Source: Pseudomonas nitroreducens
Lineage (GTDB): Bacteria > Pseudomonadota > Gammaproteobacteria > Pseudomonadales > Pseudomonadaceae
Assembly: GCF_014204515.1 (NCBI RefSeq)
Contig: NZ_JACHLI010000036.1
Coordinates: 7,167 to 71,166 of the forward strand
Length of the DNA: 64,000 nucleotides
Direction of reading: 5' to 3'
Below the pieces are notes generated by a model. The model ran no database searches, had not been told where the DNA came from, and was given only the letters and a program-made list of their open reading frames with translations. The first letter of the stretch is position 1. Each line of letters opens with the position of its first letter. The position numbers were made by a program, and so were the translations under genes. Of the stretch, positions 7,075-15,240 are shown in pieces.

Positions 7075-9123
7075 TCAGTTCTTGAGGCAGAGCTCCACGA
7101 TTTTCTGCAGGATCGAGGTCTTGGCCGACTCCCGCAGCTTCACGATGTCGTAGGTGAAGGTGGAGAAGAACAGCTCACCCAGAGGGTGGCTGAGCACCGG
7201 CAGGCGAGTGCCAGCTTCGTCGGTGATCACCACGTTGTAGACCAGGCTCTGCTTCGCGATGGTGTTGTTTGCCGCCTTGTTGGAGGCGACAAAGTACCAG
7301 GCACCTTCTTCACCGTTGTCCTGGATGAAGATGCTGTGCCGCTGCTTCTGCTTGGTCGGGGTCAGGTAGTACGGTAGGGCGGATACCTGAATGCCGACTT
7401 CGCGGGAGGGGGAAGTGCCTTCATCCTGGCGAACCTGGTTGTCGAAGAGTGCATTGCCAATGATGTCGGGCACGCGTCCGCTGTTGAAGGCAGTCAACCA
7501 TGCATTCGTTCCCTTGTCGTGGATCAGGAAGGTGTCGTTCCAGATCGTATCGAAGGGCTTCTCAGACGCCTTGCCGAGGACGGCACTTAGTTGGCGGAAG
7601 TCTTCGTTGAATTCGCCCTTCGAGAACTGGTCGTACCGCCGGGTACGCTCGATCTTGATCTGCTCGCCTTCGACCAGGACGTCGAGTACCTGGAAGTACG
7701 CGTTCTTGTCCGTGTCGCGACGGCAGGAGATGAGCACCAACGACGCGCGAGGAAGTTGGGCGCCAGCGACGGTCACTACGCCATGCTTGTAGATGGCTTC
7801 TTTGAGCGCCAGCTCCTGCAAGCATTTCTCCAACGCGGTCTTGCTGAGCGCCTTTCCTGGTTTGAGATCAAAGCCTTGGCATATCGTGGCCTTGCCACCG
7901 AGGAAACGATTGATCTTGGCGGCGGTGTAGAAGTCGAACTGGGCCTTTGGGTTCTTCTGCTGTGCAGCCATGGCTTGCCAGAACGTGGTGTAGGACACGT
8001 TCGAGCTTCGGTCTACGATGCTGCTTCCGGCCTCCGGGCTGGCCTCGCTGACAACCAGGTAGCTGACATCCCTCTCCAGAAGAGCTTCAGGGGCAGGTAA
8101 AGAGTCTGCATTGACCACCTTGGCCGCTCCGATGGTATTGGCCAGGCTTTCGACTGCAGCTTTGCGCTTGGGATCGGTAGTCGTATCGAGCACCCACAGG
8201 GGATTAGTGGTGTCCGGGATGCTCTCAAGGAACTTCCTGACCTGGTGGGTTGCCTGGAATTCAACGGGGCGCGACTCGACACCTGCCTGATCCAAAATCT
8301 TCAGCAGCCGGTTGAGGCAGTCCGTGACGTGGTAGTTGATGCTGTTTTCGTAGCGTTCGTAGGCCTCAGGGTTCTCGTTACTGGTGGCGAAAGCCATGAA
8401 GTTTCGGTCGCTCTTGGTCGCGCTGAGACGGCGCTTAAGCTGGAAACGCCTGCCGGCCCAGTCAAACATCAGAGTTCCACTCTCGGTCACCGGCCGGCTG
8501 ATGTCTTTTGCGTCTGGTGCACACTCCATCATGACACGGTGCAAGGACAGGGCGATCTCTTGCTGACGAGAGAAGTAGACCTGGAAGCGCAGCGCGTCGA
8601 AAACGCCAGCCTCATCTTTTCTTGCGTAGCTGAACATCATGCCCAGGTAGAGCTCGGCGTTGAACTCGACCGGGGAGATGTCGTAGCGCTTCTCCACGTC
8701 GGTGATGAAAGACAACTTCAGGCGCAGATCAAGGAGGCTCTCGATCACCTTGTGGTGGTCGAGGGAGTGGTCGCTGATGACCTGGCGCACTTGGCCGGGA
8801 GTCGGGGCCTGGCCGCTCAGGAACAGGAAGCCAAACCGCCCTTGCCGAGCACTGAACTTGGTGTAATGCACCCCGGTGCCGGCGGGCAGGCTGAGTTTCT
8901 GCCGGATGTACTCCTTGATGGTCGCGTCAACCCGTTGGTAGTAGGTGTCCGTTCTCTCACCGGACGGCCGAGTGACCTCCACTACGCCCGCCTGGATGTG
9001 CCCGACGCCGGGAGTTGGTGCCGACAGCTGATCAATGATCGCTTCCAGGGCACCTGGGAGCGTGAGCATGTTTGTTCTGGCCCTGGCGGCGGCCTCATGT
9101 GCCAGGTTGGTGAAAAGGCTCAT
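7075..9123 (-). CDS. DdmE-like Argonaute-related protein (candidate)
   Basis: A 682-residue protein overlapping the helicase-nuclease gene by 4 bases (ATGA). In Vibrio cholerae DdmDE, DdmE is an about 690-residue catalytically inactive prokaryotic Argonaute that uses guide DNA to find plasmids and loads DdmD. Length, order and partner all match here. Within the sequence, AAKINRFLGGKATIC resembles the K-x-N-x-LGG segment near the MID/PIWI border. LVLISCRRDTDKNAYFQVLD resembles the first PIWI strand, DTFLIHDKGTN the later PIWI segment, and the C-terminal AKQSLVYNVVITDEAG the typical PIWI tail. I see no clear DEDX tetrad. The Argonaute assignment rests on context plus weak motifs and needs a structure prediction. 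A terminator follows at 7037. Confidence 0.65.
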   Translation of the reverse strand: MSLFTNLAHEAAARARTNMLTLPGALEAIIDQLSAPTPGVGHIQAGVVEVTRPSGERTDTYYQRVDATIKEYIRQKLSLPAGTGVHYTKFSARQGRFGFLFLSGQAPTPGQVRQVISDHSLDHHKVIESLLDLRLKLSFITDVEKRYDISPVEFNAELYLGMMFSYARKDEAGVFDALRFQVYFSRQQEIALSLHRVMMECAPDAKDISRPVTESGTLMFDWAGRRFQLKRRLSATKSDRNFMAFATSNENPEAYERYENSINYHVTDCLNRLLKILDQAGVESRPVEFQATHQVRKFLESIPDTTNPLWVLDTTTDPKRKAAVESLANTIGAAKVVNADSLPAPEALLERDVSYLVVSEASPEAGSSIVDRSSNVSYTTFWQAMAAQQKNPKAQFDFYTAAKINRFLGGKATICQGFDLKPGKALSKTALEKCLQELALKEAIYKHGVVTVAGAQLPRASLVLISCRRDTDKNAYFQVLDVLVEGEQIKIERTRRYDQFSKGEFNEDFRQLSAVLGKASEKPFDTIWNDTFLIHDKGTNAWLTAFNSGRVPDIIGNALFDNQVRQDEGTSPSREVGIQVSALPYYLTPTKQKQRHSIFIQDNGEEGAWYFVASNKAANNTIAKQSLVYNVVITDEAGTRLPVLSHPLGELFFSTFTYDIVKLRESAKTSILQKIVELCLKN

Positions 9124-12100
9124 TCTGCGCTCCTTAGCAGGCTTACCAGGGTGGGGTTGATCATCAGGTGCTCGTCGACCCTGAAGATGCGACTCTTCTT
9201 CGCCGGCACGTACTCGGTGAGCTTTTTGAAGGCGTTGAGGAAGTGGATGGACTCTCCGGAGTCAAACTCACGCTCCGAGTTGAGTGCGTTGCTACCGTGC
9301 TGGGTGTTCACGTAGAGGAAGCGCGGGGTCAGGTTGAGCGCTCCGCACAGCTCATAGAGGTTCTGGCGCTTTTGCTTGGCGCGGTCGAGCGTCTTGAGCG
9401 ACTGCTCCTCGTTGTTCAGCGACAGCGACCAGCGTTTCACGTCGATGCAGATCAGGACGTCATCCTGCAGGATGTAACAGTCATAGAGCTCACACACAGC
9501 TGGGCCGAGTAGGCTGATCATCTCGTCCAGGGTCAGGGCCATGATCCCCAGCTCCTTGAGAAGCTGCCCGAAGATGTACTCCCCGACGTTCCCCTTGAGC
9601 AACGGGATCATGGCCGGGTTAGGCAGGTGCGAGTCGATCCCGCCGGCACCCAGGTTAGATGCCAGGGTGATGATGCGAGGGCCGAAATCCCGGTCGACAC
9701 CGTCACGGCGGATGTATTCGGGCACGATCATCTTGTCCGGCTGGTACAGGTTGTACCCATGGAGCAGATCACTGAGTTCGTAGTGATTGTCCCTGGTGGT
9801 GCAGACGGACACCCGGTCGGTGATTTCCTTCGGCATGTAGAAGGTCTTGATCACCCGCTGGTAGTAACCGGATTCCTTGACGATAGGGGAGTTCATGAGC
9901 TTTCGGACGTACATTGCCGGGTCTGTGATGCTCTCCGACGAGCGCAGGAGCTCGTTGAAGGCCATGGCCTCGCGATTGCCCTCCCGCGCGCTGACGAGGA
10001 TTTTGCGGCGGAAAGCGCCCGTGAAGAAATCATCTATGTCGATAGCATCGGAGAGCACCATCGCGGTGAAGCTGGAACGTTCCTCCTCAGTGGAGAAGCA
10101 GCGAGCTTCAGCCTTCTCCAGGCAGAACTGCATCAGCCGGTGATTGAGAAGGGACAGGCTGTTGATGAGGATATCGTTCCCCTCCCGGCGCAGCCGGCTG
10201 TACTTCACCACCAGGTCGTCAATGACGTCGTCAGGCAGGAAAATCTCCGTGAGAAGGTGACTGTCCCGGCGTTCAACCCGGCCGACAGCCTGGATGATGA
10301 TCTTCAGCACCGACAGATCATGCTCATCCATCAGGATGCGGTTGTTCCTGGGCTTCATTGGGTTGGCGTCGAACTCCGAGAGCCGTACCCCGGTGCCGAC
10401 AGCAAGATGCTTCAGCAGGAGGATGTGGTTCTTCACGGTGTTCAACCCGGAGTCCCCCTCCTTGATGGCGCTGTAGAAAGGGGTGTTCACCAGTACCAGG
10501 CGGTCGAAGTCTTCGGTGAACTTGTCCTCGCGATGTTCGACGAACAGGTTCAGGCCGGTGCCGGCGCTCCCGTAAGCTGAAACGAGGCAGATTCGGGTGT
10601 CGTCGTCCACTTTCAGGTATTGGTCGACATCGACATCTCTGGCCAGCTCCGATGAGAAGAGGATGACCCTGATCTTGCATTTGTCGGCAAAAGGCTTCAG
10701 CTCGAAGATCTTGTCCTCGTGGAGCTGCCGGTAGCCCTTGAGCCGGCCGTTGACGTTCTGCTCGAACAGTTCCTTGAACCGCTGCGTGAAGTTGTTGTTG
10801 AGTGAGAGGATCAGCGAGTTCTTCCCATCCCATGCGGCCATCAGCATGGCCTCGACCTGGCGCCGAAGCGCTGCAAGTCGGTACTTGTTCCTCTCCGGGA
10901 AGCCAGGCGGGATCAGCCGGTCAGTCCAGATCTTGAGCTCTGCCTTGAATGCTTTGTCCTGGCGAAGGTCGCTGATCTCGTTGCCGGCGGTGTTGTGGTA
11001 GGGACGTATGTCGATGGTGCGAGCCTGGGCCCGTGCAGCACGCAAGTCGCTCATCGCCTGCTGGTCGACCTCCGAGCGCTCTACAACCTGCACCTGCAGG
11101 CTGTTGCCCTGTGCCTCGCCGAAGTTCTTCAGCATCGGCCGGGAGAAGTTGCCAGAGAAGGACTTCTTGAAGCCGGTGGTGGCGCTCAGGCACATCGCTG
11201 AGTTCTGGGTGCCATGCATGGCCCGGAGCAGGGTGACTTCGGGAAGCTCGAGGATCAGATCCAGATGGAAATCGACAAACACTCGGTTAGCGGCGACGTC
11301 GTCGCCGAAGGGGATTTCCCGAACTTTCTCCAGGGAAAAGACGATTTTGGGGACAAAGAATGCGAAGAACTCATCGATGAGCACCTCAGCGTCCTTGGCA
11401 CGTTCAAACAGTGAGGCAACGTAGGGCCGGTGCAGTCTGGACGTGGAGATGAACCTGGAAAGCGGGCTGTTTTGACTGCCCGCCTGGCCGAGGTTAAGCA
11501 AGTTTTGCAGAGCTGAGTTCGGCTTTGCGATCTTCGAGCAGGCGTAGAAAGCGCAGAGCAAGGCCTGAAGGAAGTCGTGTAGGGAAGGGTCAGAGCACTC
11601 GCGGCCGTCATCGAAGGAGAGGCGCAACTCACTGCCACCAAACATCGAGCGCATGCGGATGCGCTTCAGGGCGTCTTCGTTGTAGAAGCGCCTGGGGGTG
11701 AGGCTGAAGATGTTTTTGGACAACGCGAGGATTTGTTCCACATCGCGGTTGTCGATGGTGATGTGGCCGACGTTGCCAGCACACATCTTGAGGATGCTTT
11801 CCAGGCTTACGCTGGCGTCGCAGTCCTCGTTGTAGTGTCGACGAAGGTCGTTGATGAGCTGGGCCGTCTCCTCGTGCGCCAGAGGAAGTTCACGCCCTGG
11901 GTTGTTATATGGGCTGATGGCTTCCATGAGGCGGTAGAGGCCGGCCAGGACGTGGGAAGGTTTGACCTGATCACTGATGAGCTTTTTGTGTGCGTGGCGG
12001 TGCATCCAGTCGTAGCTATCGTGCTCCTCATCCACCACGAGCGTGAAGGTGATCCCATGCTCCAGGAAGTAGTTCTTGTCATCCCGTAGGAAGAAAGATT

Positions 12101-13127
12101 CCTTCAGGTAGGTGATCTTCTCGTCGAAGGTGAGGTTGCAGACTGAACCAATGGACGGGATTTCAGCCTTCTCGGCAGCCGTGGTGTCGCGCTTGGCGCC
12201 AACGATGCTGTCGAACCTGGTCAATTTCAGGTTGGGTTTCTGATTCTGGTCGACGTAGACAGCATGCGTTTGAGCCATGAACTTGGCCGTGGTGGCCAGG
12301 ATGATGGTTGGGCCTACCTTTGCCCGCTCAAAGGGCAGGATGTGATCCAGGATCTCGATGTAGGGGGCGCCCTTCGGGTCGGTCTCTGCGAAGCGGGCAG
12401 CCGTGGTGATGTAGGCACCGTGCTTTGGCTCGGTGATTACTGCCTTGGCCAGAGCCACAAGGGCCATGTTCAGGCGCCTACGGGCTTGCTTGAGTTTCTG
12501 CTCGAGCTCCTGCTTGCGGGCCAGGTCGAGGTCACCGCGCCGCTTCTGATCCTCGACGTCCGCCAGGGTCAGGGTCAGGTTGCTGATCGAGCTACTGAGT
12601 TCGTTCGTAGCGTCCTGGTAGTGGATCGTAGTGAGCTTTTGAATCCATCCGCGATAGAGCTTCTCGTTCTTAATCCCGGTGACCCAGCCAGTGAATTCCA
12701 GGTCAGCGATATCTGCGATGCTCAGGAAGCTCAGGAAGTGGATGCCACGGGCCTCGGCTTTGGCCTTGGTTGCCGGCGAAATGTCGATCTGCGACTTCAT
12801 CGGTGTCATGAAGAACAGGTTGCGATGGCCGCCCTGGTCGTTGCGCTCCGAAGCGTGCTCGATGAACTGGTCGAACACGTTGTAGGACTTGCCGAAGCCG
12901 GTACCGTCGTTGGCGAAGCTCACCGATGGATTGGGCTTGGCGTTGCCGTTGAAAAACGGCGCCAGCCTGGCCCGGTGGGAGTTGATCTCCCGGCTCAGCT
13001 CATCGCTGAGCTTCCCCTTGCGGGCAGGGGAAGTCCCGGCGAACAGGTCGCCATGGCTTGACGGTGGGTTCTCGGGCGGGCGGTTTCCGCCCGTGGTATC
13101 CGTTGGCTTCTTCGGCATGATGGCCAT
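9120..13127 (-). CDS. DdmD-like DEAH helicase with PD-(D/E)XK nuclease
   Basis: A 1335-residue SF2 helicase-nuclease. Walker A is GTGFGKS at 75-81 and the DEAH-type Walker B is DEEH at 366-369 (within LVVDEEHDS). A coiled, Arg/Lys-rich insertion lies around 180-225, and motif VI is QAVGRVERR at 946-954. The C-terminal domain has a PD-(D/E)XK layout: Glu1183 in GNVGEYIF, Asp1216 in LYDCYI, and D-V-K at 1229-1231 (ICIDVKRW). V. cholerae DdmD (about 1190 residues) has the same helicase-then-nuclease plan and degrades small plasmids with DdmE. This protein is about 145 residues longer, partly from an N-terminal extension. The start is the ATG at 13127, with a second ATG at 13118. The domain calls are firm; the DdmD identity is a strong inference from architecture and partner. 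Confidence 0.8.
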   Translation of the reverse strand: MAIMPKKPTDTTGGNRPPENPPSSHGDLFAGTSPARKGKLSDELSREINSHRARLAPFFNGNAKPNPSVSFANDGTGFGKSYNVFDQFIEHASERNDQGGHRNLFFMTPMKSQIDISPATKAKAEARGIHFLSFLSIADIADLEFTGWVTGIKNEKLYRGWIQKLTTIHYQDATNELSSSISNLTLTLADVEDQKRRGDLDLARKQELEQKLKQARRRLNMALVALAKAVITEPKHGAYITTAARFAETDPKGAPYIEILDHILPFERAKVGPTIILATTAKFMAQTHAVYVDQNQKPNLKLTRFDSIVGAKRDTTAAEKAEIPSIGSVCNLTFDEKITYLKESFFLRDDKNYFLEHGITFTLVVDEEHDSYDWMHRHAHKKLISDQVKPSHVLAGLYRLMEAISPYNNPGRELPLAHEETAQLINDLRRHYNEDCDASVSLESILKMCAGNVGHITIDNRDVEQILALSKNIFSLTPRRFYNEDALKRIRMRSMFGGSELRLSFDDGRECSDPSLHDFLQALLCAFYACSKIAKPNSALQNLLNLGQAGSQNSPLSRFISTSRLHRPYVASLFERAKDAEVLIDEFFAFFVPKIVFSLEKVREIPFGDDVAANRVFVDFHLDLILELPEVTLLRAMHGTQNSAMCLSATTGFKKSFSGNFSRPMLKNFGEAQGNSLQVQVVERSEVDQQAMSDLRAARAQARTIDIRPYHNTAGNEISDLRQDKAFKAELKIWTDRLIPPGFPERNKYRLAALRRQVEAMLMAAWDGKNSLILSLNNNFTQRFKELFEQNVNGRLKGYRQLHEDKIFELKPFADKCKIRVILFSSELARDVDVDQYLKVDDDTRICLVSAYGSAGTGLNLFVEHREDKFTEDFDRLVLVNTPFYSAIKEGDSGLNTVKNHILLLKHLAVGTGVRLSEFDANPMKPRNNRILMDEHDLSVLKIIIQAVGRVERRDSHLLTEIFLPDDVIDDLVVKYSRLRREGNDILINSLSLLNHRLMQFCLEKAEARCFSTEEERSSFTAMVLSDAIDIDDFFTGAFRRKILVSAREGNREAMAFNELLRSSESITDPAMYVRKLMNSPIVKESGYYQRVIKTFYMPKEITDRVSVCTTRDNHYELSDLLHGYNLYQPDKMIVPEYIRRDGVDRDFGPRIITLASNLGAGGIDSHLPNPAMIPLLKGNVGEYIFGQLLKELGIMALTLDEMISLLGPAVCELYDCYILQDDVLICIDVKRWSLSLNNEEQSLKTLDRAKQKRQNLYELCGALNLTPRFLYVNTQHGSNALNSEREFDSGESIHFLNAFKKLTEYVPAKKSRIFRVDEHLMINPTLVSLLRSAE

Positions 13128-13575
13128 CCAGTGCTGGTCGAGGCGGCCGAGATTAACCCCAGGAAAAATTCGATGGCAAGCGGATTTTTTTGGCCTCTCG
13201 CGGGTACGCGTAATAGCGCTAAGTGCCTGTAAATGGGGCTTCTAGCCGTATTACGAGCCTGTATTGATATGAAATACAGTCGAATACGATATGAAATACA
13301 CAGGGGGCAAAAGGCCATTTTTGTGATGCCTCATTGCCATGCTGTTGTCGACTCAGGCATTTGAATGGAGTGATTCACGACTACGAGATGTGAGGCATGA
13401 GACATCTGTAGGAGGTGAGACAGGGCGTTCAGAGACTGTCATAAAGACCTTAGCGCTTCCTTTCTTTACTTAATGCAAAGCAGTGCCATGCGAACCCAAC
13501 ATGTGGGTCGTTAAGAAAGGATGAGAAGGGCTATGATCTGCCCTCCGTATAGAGTGAAGAAAGGGAGACAACTCG
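13128..13575. other. Regulatory region between ddmD-like gene and small ORF
   Basis: About 450 bases between the minus-strand operon and the plus-strand small ORF. It contains the repeat block at 13259-13300 and AT-rich stretches suited to promoters (for example around 13165-13190 and 13440-13475). No gene is seen. Confidence 0.5.
13259..13300. promoter_or_regulatory. Direct and inverted repeats upstream of the DdmDE-like operon
   Basis: GATATGAAATACA occurs at 13266-13278 and again at 13288-13300, exactly 22 bases apart (two helical turns). The first copy is inside a perfect inverted repeat CTGTATT-N7-AATACAG (13259-13279). This is the layout of a two-site operator. The regulator is unknown, and the spacing CTG-N15-CAG is not a LexA box. 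Confidence 0.45.
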
Positions 13576-13731
13576 ATGCCAAAAGAGACACAAGGTGAGA
13601 CTCATAAGGAGAGCCACAGCGAGGCAACAGGAGCTGTGCCCGCCATGACAGAGGAGCAGTCGAGGGAGATATCTCGGCTACACCGAATGGCCTATAGGGA
13701 CGCTCATGGAAAGCAAAAGCCGGCCAAATAG
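13576..13731 (+). CDS. Small hydrophilic protein (51 residues)
   Basis: ATG CCA AAA GAG... reads 51 codons to TAG at 13729-13731. GGGAG lies about 10 bases before the ATG and a terminator hairpin overlaps the stop, so it looks like a complete tiny transcription unit. The peptide is very polar (MPKETQGETHKESHSEATGA, later REISRLHRMAYRDAHGKQ). No family is recognised. It is transcribed away from the DdmDE-like operon. Confidence 0.5.
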   Translation: MPKETQGETHKESHSEATGAVPAMTEEQSREISRLHRMAYRDAHGKQKPAK

Positions 13732-13742
13732 AGGCCGGCTTT
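13716..13742. terminator. Bidirectional terminator
   Basis: Stem AAAGCCGGCC / GGCCGGCTTT with a 7-base loop. It serves the small ORF on the plus strand and the 13758 gene on the minus strand. Confidence 0.7.
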
Positions 13743-13757
13743 ATGGAAGGGAACTGG

Positions 13758-14402
13758 TTACCGGGAGGGCGTTTGGCCGTACCTGTTACTCGCGAGCAAG
13801 CCTTCCTGGTAACGCGCTCGGCGCTGTCTTTCACACTCGCCGGCAAGGTCTGGATAGGCATCTGAAATGGCGCCGTAGATGCGTGTTCGCAGCAGATTGA
13901 TCGCGTCCATCTTGCCCACGCGTCCTGCTGTTTCTTCGATAGCTTGATCGTAATGTGTCAGCACATGGCGGATGTAGTTGACGGTGATCCGTTGTAGGAA
14001 CTCGTCAAAGCCAGGTGAGCGTGTGTCGACTGGGTCGTTACGTCTCTCGTAATGTCTGATCGCTGCCTTATGGACACGTGCCATCGACTCCTGCTGCACA
14101 GAGATGTGCATGGCCTCGATCTGCGACATAAGGGAGTCGATCTGGGTGATGACTCCCTTGGTGGCCATCTCCTTACGCCTGGCCAATTCGGCCTGGTAGG
14201 AGGTAAAGATAGTGCTCTTCTCTGCCTCCTCGACGCGCTCAGGGTTGTAGAGATTGATGTACCCAGAATAGAGGGAGTTCTTCACCTTCAAGTCGGGGTT
14301 GGGGATCAGCTCATTGAGCAGCTTTTTGCTCCAGCCAGGGCGCTGAAGCACAGCCTTCTGTGTGAGCATCTGTACCTTGGCTTGGCCGTCTTGCGCAGAC
14401 AT
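13758..14402 (-). CDS. Hypothetical protein
   Basis: A 214-residue protein from MSAQDGQAKVQMLTQ. AAAGGA lies 7-8 bases upstream of this ATG, so I prefer it over the ATG at 14450, which would overlap the upstream gene. It is helical and basic near the end (CERQRRARYQ). No known domain or signal peptide. It is the second gene of a pair, 13 bases after the stop of the 14416 gene. Confidence 0.65.
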   Translation of the reverse strand: MSAQDGQAKVQMLTQKAVLQRPGWSKKLLNELIPNPDLKVKNSLYSGYINLYNPERVEEAEKSTIFTSYQAELARRKEMATKGVITQIDSLMSQIEAMHISVQQESMARVHKAAIRHYERRNDPVDTRSPGFDEFLQRITVNYIRHVLTHYDQAIEETAGRVGKMDAINLLRTRIYGAISDAYPDLAGECERQRRARYQEGLLASNRYGQTPSR

Positions 14403-14415
14403 AGAGGTTCCTTTC

Positions 14416-15150
14416 TCAGCGGCTGTAGTCGACTTCGGGAGCGAGGTCATTGAAGTAATCGTTGATTTTTACCTCCATCGCCTCCAGCTCTGGCTCATAG
14501 AGAGTCAACATCTCCTGGGCAGCCTTGACCGAGAGGGATTTCGCCTCCTGCATGTGTAGGAGGGAATGGATCACACACTCCCGAAGGGAGCGCATATCTT
14601 CTTTGGCCACCACGACAGTACCGTCGGCGAGGCTAGCCTCCCAGCACTCGAACGGATTGCCGTTCTCGTCACAGGCCTCTTCGCCATCTACCTCGAAGGT
14701 GCCTGTGTTGGTCAGGAGGATGGCGCCGGTCATGTCGGCCGCCGGGCCCCAGAAGATCACCTGGTTGAACTGATCATGGGTGTGCCGCGTGTGCAGTCCG
14801 GACACTGGGAAGAGCACCGCTGTCTCAGCGTACATGCCCATCAGGTTGCGCTCCGATAGCTCGGTCGCCACCTCGTAGTCGAAGCAGTCATTCTCGACAT
14901 TCCAGTGCACTGCGTTGAACGCAAAGCCATAGCCGGGGCCGGGGTGATCGCGAGTGACTCCGCCTTCCAGAGTGTTGTCCAGGCGGGCTGCAATGGATTC
15001 ACCCTTTGTGAAGCCTTCGAGCATGATTGCTGCTGCGTGGTCAGAGAAGTGGAGCACGGGAAAGTCGGCTAGATGGCCGATCAGTTCCTGGCCCAGCTGT
15101 CCGTCACGGATCAGCTGACTCACTTCGGCCATGCGTTCTCTTGGTGTCAT
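14416..15150 (-). CDS. Hypothetical protein
   Basis: A 244-residue acidic protein. The Shine-Dalgarno GAGGAG abuts the first ATG (15156), so the second ATG at 15150 (MTPRERMAEVSQ) is the likely start. Histidine-rich stretches SGLHTRHTHDQFNQ and HSLLHMQEAK are notable but fit no motif I know. It appears cytoplasmic, is probably in an operon with the 13758 gene, and lies 84 bases downstream of argS on the same strand. Confidence 0.65.
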   Translation of the reverse strand: MTPRERMAEVSQLIRDGQLGQELIGHLADFPVLHFSDHAAAIMLEGFTKGESIAARLDNTLEGGVTRDHPGPGYGFAFNAVHWNVENDCFDYEVATELSERNLMGMYAETAVLFPVSGLHTRHTHDQFNQVIFWGPAADMTGAILLTNTGTFEVDGEEACDENGNPFECWEASLADGTVVVAKEDMRSLRECVIHSLLHMQEAKSLSVKAAQEMLTLYEPELEAMEVKINDYFNDLAPEVDYSR

Positions 15151-15240
15151 GCTCATCTCCTCGGATATCCCTCAGACTACCGCTCCAGCCAGAGCCTATG
15201 GAAGGCAATGGCGCCGCCTGTACGAGCGCGGCGCCGATCT

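Noticed and set aside
8245..9315. 356-residue plus-strand ORF inside the DdmE-like gene
   Set aside because: Antisense shadow of the 7075-9123 gene, with Val/Leu-rich non-protein-like composition; it also crosses the gene boundary at 9120.
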